NCBI GenBank assembly: GCA_017471465.1
Contig: JAFUTI010000020.1
Coordinates: 62,001 to 126,000, forward strand
From: Prevotella sp.
GTDB lineage: Bacteria; Bacteroidota; Bacteroidia; Bacteroidales; Bacteroidaceae
Direction of reading: 5' to 3'
Length of the DNA stretch: 64,000 nt
The position numbers and the translations under genes are program-made. The notes under the pieces are model-generated. The model ran no database searches. It was not told where the DNA came from and worked only from the letters and a program-made list of their open reading frames with translations. Positions 1 through 8,970 of this stretch are shown piece after piece (the first letter of the stretch is position 1; each line of letters starts with the position of its first letter).

Positions 1-390
1 CTCGGTCTTGTGCTTCACCATCGTGGGCAGCAGGTCGTCAACCTTTCCCGTCGTACCGAAGAAGACCTTGCGCTTGCGATACTGGACGTACTTCTGGATA
101 TAGAGTGCGATGGTCTCCGTGACGCAGAAATACTTCATGTCCTCGGGGATGGTGACACGCAGCTCCTTGGCCAGTGTGAAGAAATGGTCGATGGCGTGAC
201 GTGAGGTGAACACGATAGCCGTATAGTCCAGGATGCTGACTTTCTGGGTGCGGAACTCCTTTGCCGACATACTCTCCACCTTGATAAATGGGCGGAACAC
301 CAGCTCGACATTGAACTTGCTCGCTATGTCATAGTATGGCGACTTCTCACTCGCAGGCTTCGGCTGCGATACCAGAATCTTCTTAATCAT
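1..390 (-). CDS. hemD: Uroporphyrinogen-III synthase HemD, N-terminal part (gene runs off the window)
   Basis: The minus strand is open from an ATG at 390 to the window edge, giving 130 residues beginning MIKKILVSQPKP. HemD closes hydroxymethylbilane into uroporphyrinogen III in tetrapyrrole synthesis. The start (ILVSQPKP...SPYYDI), the 'YTAIVFTSRHAIDHFF' segment and 'FGTTGKVDDLLP' fit the Bacteroidetes form of the family. It lies 12 bp downstream of the DUF4271 membrane-protein gene, so it is probably the last gene shown of the metK-DUF4271-hemD transcript. The C-terminal half is not visible, so completeness cannot be judged. Confidence 0.8.
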   Translation of the reverse strand, partial: MIKKILVSQPKPASEKSPYYDIASKFNVELVFRPFIKVESMSAKEFRTQKVSILDYTAIVFTSRHAIDHFFTLAKELRVTIPEDMKYFCVTETIALYIQKYVQYRKRKVFFGTTGKVDDLLPTMVKHKTE

Positions 391-402
391 CTCTGTTTTG
401 TC

Positions 403-1305
403 CTAAAAAATTACTTTTAATTCGTTCGTCATCAGCTCGAGCGCGCCCCAAAGGACAAGCATCGGTACGATTTCGAGGGCACAAAGGTACAAAATTATTT
501 GTAAATAATCTCTTTTTTGTCTAAAAAAGATACTCCAACACTTGTAAAACGTCAAGATTTTAGCCAAAAAGATGACAAAAACGAAGTAATATAGGATATT
601 TTGGATGGGCGGCATGAAGTAAACCTGCAAAATGACGGCAGGGAACAGTACGATGCCCTCGAGGGCCGTCATCAGGGTGAGGTTCCATCTCCAGAGTTCA
701 TTTTTTTTACTTCCGAAGAAGATGGTGTTGACGATGTGGTAGACCAGCTGCTTCCCCAGGAAATAGGCGAGGATGACGGCCGAGAAGATGCCTATCAGCA
801 TGTACGGCGTGTCTATCAGCAGGTCGTCGGTGACGTAGGAGATGGTATAGAAATAATAGGTGATGCCCATCAGCAGACAGGTCTGTATGCCGAGGAAATT
901 GAAGAAGCGGCTGGTGATCAGCGGCAGGCCGCCTTCCTGTCGCAACGGCTGGAAGAACGCCTTCAGCTGGTGGGCGAAGATGTGGCGTGAGTAGGAGAAC
1001 ACCACGATGGTCATCATAAAGCAGAAGAGCAGTGTGCCGGTGATGGCGTCGTCGTTGCGGACGGTGTAGACCACCGGGTCGCCGGCAACGCCATACCGTC
1101 CGCCGGAGAGTTCGGGGTGTAGCAGTGTGTCTTTGGCGAAGAATGTCTCACGATAGTATTGCGGCAGATGTGGCAGACAGGCGTCCTTGGGCAGCATGCG
1201 GACCGCCTGATAGGGTGTCTGCTGACGTGCCGGTCTGTGAACAGTTGTGTCGGCTATGATGGCCGACACAACAGGTTCGCTTACTATGGAGTCTTGCGGT
1301 AGCAT
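403..1305 (-). CDS. DUF4271 domain integral membrane protein
   Basis: This 300-residue protein has a soluble N-terminal part of about 85 residues, followed by about six hydrophobic segments (for example TGTLLFCFMMTIVVFSYS, YMLIGIFSAVILAYFLG and ILYYFVFVIFLAKILTFY). This matches the Bacteroidetes DUF4271 family, an inner-membrane protein of unknown function commonly placed beside hemD. The ATG at 1305 lies 4 bp past the metK stop codon, so the two are almost certainly co-transcribed. No catalytic motif is visible. A role linked to envelope or haem metabolism would be only a guess from its neighbours. Confidence 0.75.
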   Translation of the reverse strand: MLPQDSIVSEPVVSAIIADTTVHRPARQQTPYQAVRMLPKDACLPHLPQYYRETFFAKDTLLHPELSGGRYGVAGDPVVYTVRNDDAITGTLLFCFMMTIVVFSYSRHIFAHQLKAFFQPLRQEGGLPLITSRFFNFLGIQTCLLMGITYYFYTISYVTDDLLIDTPYMLIGIFSAVILAYFLGKQLVYHIVNTIFFGSKKNELWRWNLTLMTALEGIVLFPAVILQVYFMPPIQNILYYFVFVIFLAKILTFYKCWSIFFRQKRDYLQIILYLCALEIVPMLVLWGALELMTNELKVIF

Positions 1306-1309
1306 CTGC

Positions 1310-2566
1310 TTATAAGCCGAAGGCCTGCTTGATGTCGGCTACGCGGTCGAGCTTCTCCCAGGTGAACAGTTCGACATCCATCTCGCGGGTCTCGTGGTAG
1401 TGGCTGGTAAACACCTTCTTCACCGTCTCGCACTTACGGCCCATGTGTCCGTAGGCGGCAGTCTCCAGATACATAGGCTGGCGCAGTTTCAGTGTGCGCT
1501 CGATGGCTTTGGGACGCAGGTCGAAGAGTGTCTCTATCTTCCTGGCTATCTCGCTGTCGCTCATCTCGACACGGCTGCGACCGTAGGTGTTGACGTAGAT
1601 GTTCATGGGACGGGCCACACCGATGGCGTAGGCCACCTGTACCAGCATCTCGTCGGCGACGCCGGCAGCCACCATGTTCTTGGCGATATGGCGGGCGGCG
1701 TATGCGGCCGAGCGGTCGACCTTCGACGAGTCCTTGCCTGAGAAGGCACCGCCGCCGTGGGCTCCCTTTCCGCCGTAGGTGTCGACGATAATCTTACGGC
1801 CGGTCAGTCCCGTGTCGCCGTGAGGACCGCCGATGACGAACTTACCCGTCGGGTTGACGAAGTACTTGATGTCGAGGCCGAAGAGGTCGAGCACTTTCTG
1901 CGAGTGTATCTGCTGCTTCACACGCGGTATGAGGATGTTGATGACGTCATCCTTGATCTTGGCCAGCATGGTGTCGTCATCTGCAAACTCATCGTGCTGC
2001 GTAGAGACGACGATGGTGTCGATGCGCTCGGGAATGCCCTCGTCGCTGTACTGCACGGTGACCTGACTTTTCGAGTCGGGTCGCAGGTAGGTCATCTCCT
2101 TGCCTTCCTTGCGGATGTCGGCCAGGGTGCGCACGATGAGATGGGCCAGGTCCAGTGAGACGGGCATATAGTTCTCTGTCTCATTGGTGGCATAGCCGAA
2201 CATCATGCCCTGGTCGCCGGCACCCTGTTCCTCCTCATCGGCACGGCTGACACCACGGTTGATGTCCTGGCTCTGTTCGTGGATGGCACTGAGAATACCG
2301 CAGGAGTTACCGTCGAACTGGTATTCTGCCTTTGTGTAGCCTATCTTGTTGATGGTGTTACGGGCCACCGTCTGCAGGTCGATGTAGGCCGAACTGCTGA
2401 CCTCGCCCATCAGGACGACCTGTCCGGTGGTGACGAAAGTCTCGCAGGCCACATGCGACTGTGGGTCGTAGGCCAGGAACTGGTCGAGGATGGCGTCGCT
2501 GATCTGGTCGGCCACCTTGTCGGGATGCCCTTCTGATACGGACTCTGATGAAAAGAAATAACTCAT
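1310..2566 (-). CDS. metK: S-adenosylmethionine synthase MetK
   Basis: MetK makes S-adenosylmethionine from ATP and methionine in the cytoplasm. The 418-residue protein shows the family signatures: GHPDKVADQ near residue 13, [16 protein letters not shown] near residue 115, and the glycine-rich [19 protein letters not shown] loop in the C-terminal half. It is longer than E. coli MetK (384 residues), as is usual in Bacteroidetes. Its ATG at 2566 follows the M16 peptidase stop codon after a 29-bp AT-rich spacer, and DUF4271 follows 4 bp later. No SAM riboswitch-like structure was seen upstream. Confidence 0.97.
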   Translation of the reverse strand: MSYFFSSESVSEGHPDKVADQISDAILDQFLAYDPQSHVACETFVTTGQVVLMGEVSSSAYIDLQTVARNTINKIGYTKAEYQFDGNSCGILSAIHEQSQDINRGVSRADEEEQGAGDQGMMFGYATNETENYMPVSLDLAHLIVRTLADIRKEGKEMTYLRPDSKSQVTVQYSDEGIPERIDTIVVSTQHDEFADDDTMLAKIKDDVINILIPRVKQQIHSQKVLDLFGLDIKYFVNPTGKFVIGGPHGDTGLTGRKIIVDTYGGKGAHGGGAFSGKDSSKVDRSAAYAARHIAKNMVAAGVADEMLVQVAYAIGVARPMNIYVNTYGRSRVEMSDSEIARKIETLFDLRPKAIERTLKLRQPMYLETAAYGHMGRKCETVKKVFTSHYHETREMDVELFTWEKLDRVADIKQAFGL

Positions 2567-2595
2567 AGCTATTTGACAATTTATAATTTACAATT
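2567..2595 (-). repeat. AT-rich intercistronic spacer
   Basis: Directly after the M16 stop codon the minus strand reads as a low-complexity run built on ATTGTAAATT / ATAAATTGTCAAAT. It is one of several spacers in the window in which a short-period repeat begins immediately after an upstream stop codon. Confidence 0.5.
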
Positions 2596-5454
2596 TCACT
2601 CTGCGGGCAGCATCACCACTTCGGCCTGGTTGCCGGCCTTGAGCACCTCACGGACGAAGGTGCAGAGACTTGCGGGCGTCAGACTCTGGACGGTCTGCTC
2701 GTAGCTGGTGTAGAAGTCGAGACCCCACTTGCGCCAGGTGGTGATGGCACCGGCCCAGTAGCCGTTGGTCTTCAGACGGTCGCCGTGGTTCTTAAGCATA
2801 TACTCCTTCACCTTCGTCACCATGTCGGCATTGCACTTGCCGGCAGCCATGTCCTCGACGGCGCGGCGCATGATGGTGATGGCGGTGTCGGCCTTCTCGG
2901 GCTTCATGGGGCAGTAGGCCAGGATCATCGTCTCGTCGCCGAAGTCGTCGCGGCTGGCACTGGCCTGGGCGCTGACGGTATAGGCGGCGCTGGCCTCCTC
3001 ACGGATCTCCTTCAGGTAGACCATCTGCAGCACCTGTCCCACGGCCTTGGCGCGGACGGCGTTCTCCAGTGTGTAGGGCACCTCCTTAGAGTACCAGTGG
3101 AGCACGGCGATGGACTTCGGCGTCTCTGCCTTGTGCTTGAAGTTGTTCACCACCTTACCCTTGTAGTCGGTGGCGACGTCCTTGCCCTTCACAATCTTCT
3201 TCTGAACGGGCAGCGAAGCGATGTACTGCTCGATGAGCGGACGGATGGTAGAGTCGTTGTAGTTGCCGATGATGGTGAAGGTGAAGGCGGCGGCGTTCTG
3301 CGTGCGCTCCTTGGCCATAGCGAGGATGCGGTCGTAGTCTACCTGCTGCAGGTCGTCGACGGTGAGGCTCTTGAAGCGTGGGTTGTGACAACTCATCGTG
3401 AGGGTCAGCGAGTCGCTGAAGACGGCCTCGGGCTGCAGCAGACGGTTCTTAAGCTGCAGTTCGGTGGTCTTCATCATCTGGTCGAACGACTGCTGGTCTT
3501 TCTGGACCTTCCCGGTCATATAGAGGTGTACCAGTTGCAGCATCGTCTCCACGTCGGTAGGCGTCGACGAGCCGTTGACGTTGGTGCGCTGTGTGCTCAT
3601 GGTCAGTGTGGCACCGGCTATCTTGCCGGCCAGCGCCTTGGTCAGCTCCGTGTGTGAGAAGGCACCGAGGCCGCTGGCCTCGACAGCGTCGTTGAACAGG
3701 GCGATGTTGGCGCGGTCGTCGAGGCTGTAGAGTGAGGAGCCGCCCCAGCCCTCGCCGAGGAGCAGCACCTGGTCTTTCTTCAGGTCGGTATGTTTCAGGA
3801 TGACTTTCACGCCGTTGGAGAGTGTCAGCTCCGAGTAGCCGCTCTCGACACCGTCGCTCGTCTTCGTCAGGAACTTCTCGTGCCTGACTTCCTTCTTGAT
3901 GCTTCCCTTCGTGGGCAGCGTCGTCATCAGCGGTTCGTCTTTCACGTTGTCAACCCAGGCGGTCAGCTCCTCGCCGCGCGCCTTGCTGACGGCAGCCAGC
4001 AGACCGTCCTCCGTGGGATAGACGGCGTCGGCTTTCTCCTGGTTGAAACTCAGCACCACCATGTTGGAGTCGTTCTGTGGCATCAGCTGCTTCATCACCT
4101 GGTTGACGGCCTCCACGGGGATGGCGGGCACCAGTTGCTTCATCAGCTGGTAGTAGTCGTCGATAGAGGGGATGGGCTCGTTGGCGAGAAAGTGGCGGAC
4201 GTACTGGTTGACGAACTGCGAGTTGTAGCGTTTGTCCTTGTTGGAGTACTGCTTGTCGAGGGCACTCAGCGTGTTGGCCTTCGAACGGCCGTACTCCGTC
4301 TGGGTGAAGCCGAACTCAGCAGCGCGGCGGGCCTCGACGAAGACAGTCGTCAGGGCCTCGTTCATCATGCCGTCCTTAGGCACGACGGCCAGGGTGAAGG
4401 CATCCTTGGGCTTCGACAGCAGGTACGTGCCGTCCTCCACCTGTGCCTGCAGGAACGGACAGTCGGGCTTCTCAGCAATCTCGCCCAGACGGCCGTTGAG
4501 CATGCCGAGGGCCACACTCTTCAGGTAGTTGGCCACGAGGTATTCCAGCGACCCTTTGGCAGAGTCGGGGATGGCCTCGTGCTTGAACAACACCTCGACG
4601 ATGTTATAGCGCTGCTCCTTGTCCTTGTCGATGACAACGATGGGCGTGGCGTTGTCGGGCACGTCCTCCTGCTTCACCTGGGCGGCGTCGGCGCCGGGCT
4701 TGGCTATCTGCGAGAACATCGTCTTGATCTTCTGCTCCACCTGGTCGACGTTGACATCACCGACGACGATGATGCCCTGGTTGTCGGGACGGTACCACTT
4801 CTCGTAGTACTGCTGCAGGAAGGGGCGCTCGAAGTTGTCGATAATCTCCATCAGACCGATAGGCATGCGGTAGCCGTACTTAGAACCAGGGTAGAGCTTC
4901 GGCAGGTCGCGCTCCAGCATACGCTGCTGCGCACTCGACCGCAGGCGCCACTCCTCGTGGATGACGCCGCGCTCCTTCTCGATCTCATCCTGTTCCAGGA
5001 GCAGACCGTCGGCCCAGTCCCACAGGATCATGAGGCAGGAGTCGACAATCGACTCGCGCGTCGTCGGCACATTACTTATATTATAGACTGTCTGGTCTAT
5101 CGACGTGTAGGCGTTCAGGTCGGTACCGAACTTCACACCGATCGATTCGCACCAGCGCAGCAGCTCGTTGCCACGGAAGTGCTTCGACCCGTTGAAGGCC
5201 ATGTGCTCAAGGAAGTGGGCCAGTCCGCGCTGGTTGTCATCCTCCTGGATGGAGCCCACCTTCTGGGCGATATAGAACTCGGCACGGTTCTCCGGCCAGT
5301 TGTTGTGGCGGATGTAATAGGTCAGTCCGTTGTCGAGGCGTCCTATGCGCACGTCGGGGTCAACGGGGATTGGCGGCATCTGCATCTGTGCCGTCGCTAC
5401 TTCGGCCGACACTGCCAGTGTCAGGACAAAGAGGATTTTTTTAATGTAGGTCAT
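2596..5454 (-). CDS. Secreted M16 family zinc metallopeptidase (pitrilysin/insulinase-like)
   Basis: The 952-residue protein starts with a signal peptide (MTYIKKILFVLTLAVSAEVATA). It carries the inverted zinc motif HxxEH (HFLEH, His80/Glu83/His84) and a third ligand Glu161 in EKERGVIHEEW, so the first M16 domain is catalytically complete. The second half looks like the inactive M16 repeat of two-domain enzymes. It is exported, probably acting in the periplasm on peptides. A good promoter (TTTG-N20-TAACTTTG, 5483-5514) lies just upstream of the ATG at 5454. It probably heads the transcript leading into metK. The substrate is not predictable from sequence. Confidence 0.92.
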   Translation of the reverse strand: MTYIKKILFVLTLAVSAEVATAQMQMPPIPVDPDVRIGRLDNGLTYYIRHNNWPENRAEFYIAQKVGSIQEDDNQRGLAHFLEHMAFNGSKHFRGNELLRWCESIGVKFGTDLNAYTSIDQTVYNISNVPTTRESIVDSCLMILWDWADGLLLEQDEIEKERGVIHEEWRLRSSAQQRMLERDLPKLYPGSKYGYRMPIGLMEIIDNFERPFLQQYYEKWYRPDNQGIIVVGDVNVDQVEQKIKTMFSQIAKPGADAAQVKQEDVPDNATPIVVIDKDKEQRYNIVEVLFKHEAIPDSAKGSLEYLVANYLKSVALGMLNGRLGEIAEKPDCPFLQAQVEDGTYLLSKPKDAFTLAVVPKDGMMNEALTTVFVEARRAAEFGFTQTEYGRSKANTLSALDKQYSNKDKRYNSQFVNQYVRHFLANEPIPSIDDYYQLMKQLVPAIPVEAVNQVMKQLMPQNDSNMVVLSFNQEKADAVYPTEDGLLAAVSKARGEELTAWVDNVKDEPLMTTLPTKGSIKKEVRHEKFLTKTSDGVESGYSELTLSNGVKVILKHTDLKKDQVLLLGEGWGGSSLYSLDDRANIALFNDAVEASGLGAFSHTELTKALAGKIAGATLTMSTQRTNVNGSSTPTDVETMLQLVHLYMTGKVQKDQQSFDQMMKTTELQLKNRLLQPEAVFSDSLTLTMSCHNPRFKSLTVDDLQQVDYDRILAMAKERTQNAAAFTFTIIGNYNDSTIRPLIEQYIASLPVQKKIVKGKDVATDYKGKVVNNFKHKAETPKSIAVLHWYSKEVPYTLENAVRAKAVGQVLQMVYLKEIREEASAAYTVSAQASASRDDFGDETMILAYCPMKPEKADTAITIMRRAVEDMAAGKCNADMVTKVKEYMLKNHGDRLKTNGYWAGAITTWRKWGLDFYTSYEQTVQSLTPASLCTFVREVLKAGNQAEVVMLPAE

Positions 5455-5482
5455 CTTTTGGTTTTTTTGAGGTTTCAGCCTG

Positions 5483-5514
5483 CAAAGTTACAAAGAATTG
5501 TCTGAATAGACAAA
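5483..5514 (-). promoter_or_regulatory. Bacteroidetes-type promoter for the M16 peptidase gene
   Basis: On the minus strand there is TTTG (5514-5511), a 20-nt spacer and TAACTTTG (5490-5483), matching the -33/-7 consensus of the Bacteroidetes primary sigma factor. The leader to the ATG at 5454 would be about 25 nt. Confidence 0.75.
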
Positions 5515-5652
5515 TCTTAATCCTTTTTTTTATAGGCGCGCCATCCTTTAGTTAAAGAATGGTAAAAGATGGGGCCGTGGTGCGCTGTTTTCATAAAAAT
5601 CGTATAATTTTGTTGACGTAAAGAACCATTTATCACTAAAAATAACAAATCT

Positions 5653-6909
5653 ATGAAAACAAATGCGATGAAAAAGCTTGCCATGACTATGGCTATGGTG
5701 GCTGTCTGTGCGACAGTTGCTGCGCAGGGACCGAACATCTATTTCGGCCTGGGAACGGGTTTTCATTCTAACAAGATGAAGTACTCCGACATCAACGAGA
5801 CGCTCTATCCCACCAACGAGAACCTCAACAGCGGCGTGCTGTCGATGTTTGCCGAGATCAGCTTCCTGCCCAACCACATGCTGGCTGTCCGTCCGCAGTT
5901 CTCCTACCTCCATCGTGGCGGTACCATCAAGGATATTGCCAAGGCCGAATGGGGTAACACCATCAAGGACACCTATTACAAGCTTAACTCCGGATTCCTC
6001 GACTTCCGTATGCCCGTCCTGTTCCAGATAGGCAACGACAACTTCCCCATCCGTCCGTACGTCGGCGTGGCACCCATCGTGGGCTTCTCCACCGGTGGCG
6101 ATATCGACATGATGATATGGGGTAAGGACATGGCGGCTGCCGGCTACCATGTAGAGCTCAACAAGAGCAACATGGCCTCCACCTATTTCGCTGTGGCTCC
6201 CATGCTGGGCATCAAGATCAACTTCCCCGTCCGCGGTCTGGCCAACGCCTGCTTCCTCGGTCTTGAGGCCAGCTATGAGATAGGTCTCACCGACACCTAC
6301 GGCAAGGAGAAGGACGGCGGCGCCTGGGATGTCCTCTCCGACAGCCATAACTCCTACCCCCTGGCCGGCACCCGTAAGTTCCAGGGCTTCGAGCTGAACG
6401 CCATCGTGGGCATCCCCCTGCATATCTCTGAGAAGAAGGTGGAGCCGCAGCCCGCTCCCGTCCAGCCCGCCCCCGTCGTCCGTCCGCGTCCTGTGGTGAA
6501 GAAGCAGAAGCCCTGCTACACCCTTGAGGAGATCGACGAGATGATCAGCCGCCGCGAGAGTGTCATCGGCAAGACCATTTGTGCCGTCGACGTCATCAAC
6601 TTCGACTTCAACAAGGCCACCATCAAGCGCGAGTCCTATCCGTACCTGCAGCGTCTGGCAAAGACCCTCACCCGCACCAATGCGAAGGTCGAGGTGAAGG
6701 GCCATACCGACAATGTGGGCAGCGACGAATACAACATGGACCTGTCGAAGAAGCGTGCCAAGGCCGTTCACGACTACCTGGTCCGTCTGGGCGTCAACCC
6801 CAACAACCTGTCGTACAGCTACTATGGCTACCGCCAGCCGCTCACCGACAACGACACCGAGGAGGGTCGCACCATGAACCGTCGCGTAGAGTTTGAGTTC
6901 CTGAAATAA
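5653..6909 (+). CDS. OmpA-family outer-membrane protein (N-terminal barrel, C-terminal OmpA domain)
   Basis: The 418-residue protein has a signal peptide (MKTNAMKKLAMTMAMVAVCATVAAQ), then about 240 residues of beta-rich sequence with conserved aromatics (GPNIYFGLGTGFHSN), as in outer-membrane beta-barrels. A proline-rich linker (PQPAPVQPAPVVRPRP) follows. The C-terminal OmpA domain is at about residues 310-418, with INFDFNKATIK and VKGHTDNVGSDEYNMDLSKKRA followed by an Arg-rich end (GRTMNRRVEF). This fits an outer-membrane anchor that binds peptidoglycan. The next gene, a lipoprotein, starts 28 bp later and is probably co-transcribed. A TAATTTTG -7-like box lies at 5605-5612, with no clear -33 element. 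Confidence 0.9.
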   Translation: MKTNAMKKLAMTMAMVAVCATVAAQGPNIYFGLGTGFHSNKMKYSDINETLYPTNENLNSGVLSMFAEISFLPNHMLAVRPQFSYLHRGGTIKDIAKAEWGNTIKDTYYKLNSGFLDFRMPVLFQIGNDNFPIRPYVGVAPIVGFSTGGDIDMMIWGKDMAAAGYHVELNKSNMASTYFAVAPMLGIKINFPVRGLANACFLGLEASYEIGLTDTYGKEKDGGAWDVLSDSHNSYPLAGTRKFQGFELNAIVGIPLHISEKKVEPQPAPVQPAPVVRPRPVVKKQKPCYTLEEIDEMISRRESVIGKTICAVDVINFDFNKATIKRESYPYLQRLAKTLTRTNAKVEVKGHTDNVGSDEYNMDLSKKRAKAVHDYLVRLGVNPNNLSYSYYGYRQPLTDNDTEEGRTMNRRVEFEFLK

Positions 6910-6937
6910 AATAACAATCATTAATAATTGAACAACT

Positions 6938-7960
6938 ATGAAGAAGAACTTTTTTAATGGCTTGATGCTCGCAGGCCTGCTGCTGGCACCGATGGCCCTC
7001 ACCTCCTGTCTGAACAGCGACGACGAGACAATCGTGCTCGAAGACTATAAGGCTAACGGCAAGTCCTTACAGGACGACTACTTCACCATCGAGAACGCCG
7101 AGTACCAGCAGGGCGCGTTCCCCGCTTCTACCGACGGCAGCAGCATCGGAACGGTGACGCTGAACAACCAGGCCCTCAGCGGCGGTATGAACTTCATCAC
7201 CGTCCGCACGACGCGTGTCTACCGCTGCTTCTATGTCGGCATCGACGGCGTCAGCGGCTACTATGTCTACCGTCCCACGACCTACACCCGCGAAGGCAGC
7301 TATTACGTCTACACCATCCCTGTGTACTATACGCCTAACTACGGCGAGGATATCGACATGAAGATCAGCGGCGAGACCGAGGGCGGCGACCGCTCAGAGC
7401 CCTACAAGGGTCATGTGGCCTATGTCGAGAGCCAGTCGGGCGACCTGAACATCAACCTGACGTTTACCACCGCCAAGGATGTCGACCTGCACCTGCTGAT
7501 GCCTGACGGCACGGAGATTTACTACGGCAACCGTGGTGAACAGGATTCTGCCGGAAACCAGATCTACGGTCTCGACCACGACTCCAATGCCGGCTGCCAT
7601 ATCGACAACCTGAACAACGAAAACATCTTCATCCCCGCCTCGATGGTGAAGGCAGGCACTTATCGCGTGTTCGTCAACCTCTACTCTAACTGTGACACGT
7701 CGGTAGGACCTACCACCTGGTCGGTAGCTGCCCGCTTCCGTGGCTCCTACGTGACCAACCAGCTCAACGGCGGTCTCAACCCGATGAACGGCTCTTACGC
7801 TGCACGTGCCAGCAGTGGCGACAAGACGGAGGTCATCCGTTTCACCATCACCGAAGCGCAGGTCACCCGTGCTGCCGGTGGCGCCACCTTCGGCAGCTTC
7901 TTCCCCATCCCGCTCAACGATATGGACATGATGAAGCTCGAGGAAGCCAGCTGGAAATAA
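6938..7960 (+). CDS. Lipoprotein with DUF2135/YfaP-like C-terminal domain (paralogue A)
   Basis: The 340-residue protein has a lipoprotein signal (LLLAPMALTSC, lipidated Cys near residue 24) followed by an acidic stretch (LNSDDE) that in Bacteroidetes often favours surface export. Residues about 165-270 contain DVDLHLLMPDGTEIYYGN, GLDHDSNAGCHIDNLNNEN and YRVFVNLYSNC. These resemble the DUF2135/YfaP pattern (DVDLHVxxPxG, a D-N-G rich turn, ENI, GxYxVxVxxYS). A clear paralogue lies at 49651-50754. The gene follows the OmpA-type gene by 28 bp. Function is unknown. A surface binding or adhesin-like role is only an inference. Confidence 0.75.
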   Translation: MKKNFFNGLMLAGLLLAPMALTSCLNSDDETIVLEDYKANGKSLQDDYFTIENAEYQQGAFPASTDGSSIGTVTLNNQALSGGMNFITVRTTRVYRCFYVGIDGVSGYYVYRPTTYTREGSYYVYTIPVYYTPNYGEDIDMKISGETEGGDRSEPYKGHVAYVESQSGDLNINLTFTTAKDVDLHLLMPDGTEIYYGNRGEQDSAGNQIYGLDHDSNAGCHIDNLNNENIFIPASMVKAGTYRVFVNLYSNCDTSVGPTTWSVAARFRGSYVTNQLNGGLNPMNGSYAARASSGDKTEVIRFTITEAQVTRAAGGATFGSFFPIPLNDMDMMKLEEASWK

Positions 7961-7985
7961 GCTGACGCCTTCAGGATACCAACAG

Positions 7986-8013
7986 GAAAGCCGCTCGTCA
8001 CTGAGCGGCTTTC
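7986..8013. terminator. Convergent hairpin between the lipoprotein gene and xerD
   Basis: Perfect 11-bp arms GAAAGCCGCTC / GAGCGGCTTTC enclose a 6-nt loop. It lies between the lipoprotein stop (7960) and the xerD 3' end, and its right arm overlaps the last xerD codons. It is placed to serve both convergent transcripts. Confidence 0.7.
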
Positions 8014-8909
8014 TTCATGTTTCGCGGATGATGCTCCAGAATCTCCTGACGCAGCATCGTCATGTCGATGTGGGTGTATATCTCCGTCGTCCCTATCGAC
8101 TCGTGGCCCAGCATGGCCTGGATGGCGCGCAGGTCGGCACCGCCCTCCAGCAGGGCCGTGGCAAACGAGTGGCGCAGCGTGTGCGGTGAGATGGTCTTCC
8201 GGATGCCTGCCGCCTCGGCCTGCCGCTTGATCATGATGAGGATCATCGTGCGGGTCAGGTGGGCACCGCGGCGGTTCAGGAAGACGTAGTCCTCCTCGCC
8301 CGCCTTGATGGTCATCTGCTGGCGGTCGTCGAACCACCACTCCAACTCCTTCACCGCCCGTGGCGAGATGGGCACCAGCCGCTCCTTCGACCCCTTGCCG
8401 TTGACGCGTATGAAACCGTCGTCGAGGAAGAGGTCCGACAGCTTCAGACCCGTCAGCTCGCTGACGCGCAGACCGCAGGAGAAGAGCACCTCGATGATGG
8501 CGCGGTTGCGGTGACCCTCCCACTTCGACAGGTCTATCGACGCCTCCAGCTCGTCGACCTCGGCCGTCGACAGCACCTCCGGCAGGTGCTCGCCCAGCAC
8601 GGGCGACTCCAGCAGCTCCGTCGGGTCGTCGTCGCGGTAGCCGTCGACCATCAGGAAATGGTAGAACGAGCGCACACCGCTCAGGATGCGACACTGCGAC
8701 CGCGGGCCGATGCCGATGTCGTGAAGGCCGGCGGCAAACGTCTGCAGGTCTTCCAGCTGTACGTCGACGACGTGCTGCCCCGTCCGTTTCAGGTAGGCCA
8801 ACAGCTTCTCCAGGTCGCGCTGATAGGCCTCCAGCGTGTTGGCCGACAGGCCCCGCTCCAGCTTCAGGTAGCGCACGTAGCGCCTGACAATCGTCTCTTG
8901 CTGTTCCAT
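7998..8909 (-). CDS. xerD: Site-specific tyrosine recombinase XerD
   Basis: This 303-residue tyrosine recombinase resolves chromosome dimers together with XerC. An N-terminal SAM-like core-binding domain (about residues 5-95) is followed by the catalytic domain with all expected residues: Arg148 (CGLRVSE), Lys172 (GKGSKERLVP), His243 and Arg246 (HTLRHSFAT), His269 (LGHES) and the nucleophile Tyr278 (TTEIYTH). It is full length, and no att sites or cargo are visible, so it is the housekeeping enzyme and not an integron or phage integrase. Its promoter (8918-8949) places transcription initiation within a few bases of the ATG at 8909, implying a leaderless or nearly leaderless mRNA. Confidence 0.95.
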   Translation of the reverse strand: MEQQETIVRRYVRYLKLERGLSANTLEAYQRDLEKLLAYLKRTGQHVVDVQLEDLQTFAAGLHDIGIGPRSQCRILSGVRSFYHFLMVDGYRDDDPTELLESPVLGEHLPEVLSTAEVDELEASIDLSKWEGHRNRAIIEVLFSCGLRVSELTGLKLSDLFLDDGFIRVNGKGSKERLVPISPRAVKELEWWFDDRQQMTIKAGEEDYVFLNRRGAHLTRTMILIMIKRQAEAAGIRKTISPHTLRHSFATALLEGGADLRAIQAMLGHESIGTTEIYTHIDMTMLRQEILEHHPRNMKKAAQ

Positions 8910-8917
8910 TCAGCCTA

Positions 8918-8949
8918 CAAAGATAGGCAAAAAAAACATTTCTACCAAA
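8918..8949 (-). promoter_or_regulatory. xerD promoter, nearly leaderless
   Basis: On the minus strand there is TTTG (8949-8946), 20 nt and TATCTTTG (8925-8918). The -7 box ends only 8 bp before the ATG, so the leader would be 0-4 nt. Confidence 0.75.
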
Positions 8950-8970
8950 ATTTTTTCGATTTTCCTTTTA

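Noticed and set aside
2567..2595. SAM riboswitch before metK
   Set aside because: The spacer is only 29 bp of AT-rich repeat between the M16 stop and metK start and cannot fold a riboswitch.
3790..5505. 571-residue open frame antisense to the M16 peptidase
   Set aside because: It lies wholly opposite a well-supported enzyme gene and has Val/Leu/His-rich composition typical of antisense frames in GC-rich third-position DNA. The same applies to long antisense frames at 5548-7002, 17503-19116 and 36256-38004.
7998..8909. XerD-like gene as integrase of a mobile element at the accessory pocket
   Set aside because: It is a full-length housekeeping XerD with all catalytic residues; no att-type duplication or mobile cargo genes were found beside it.
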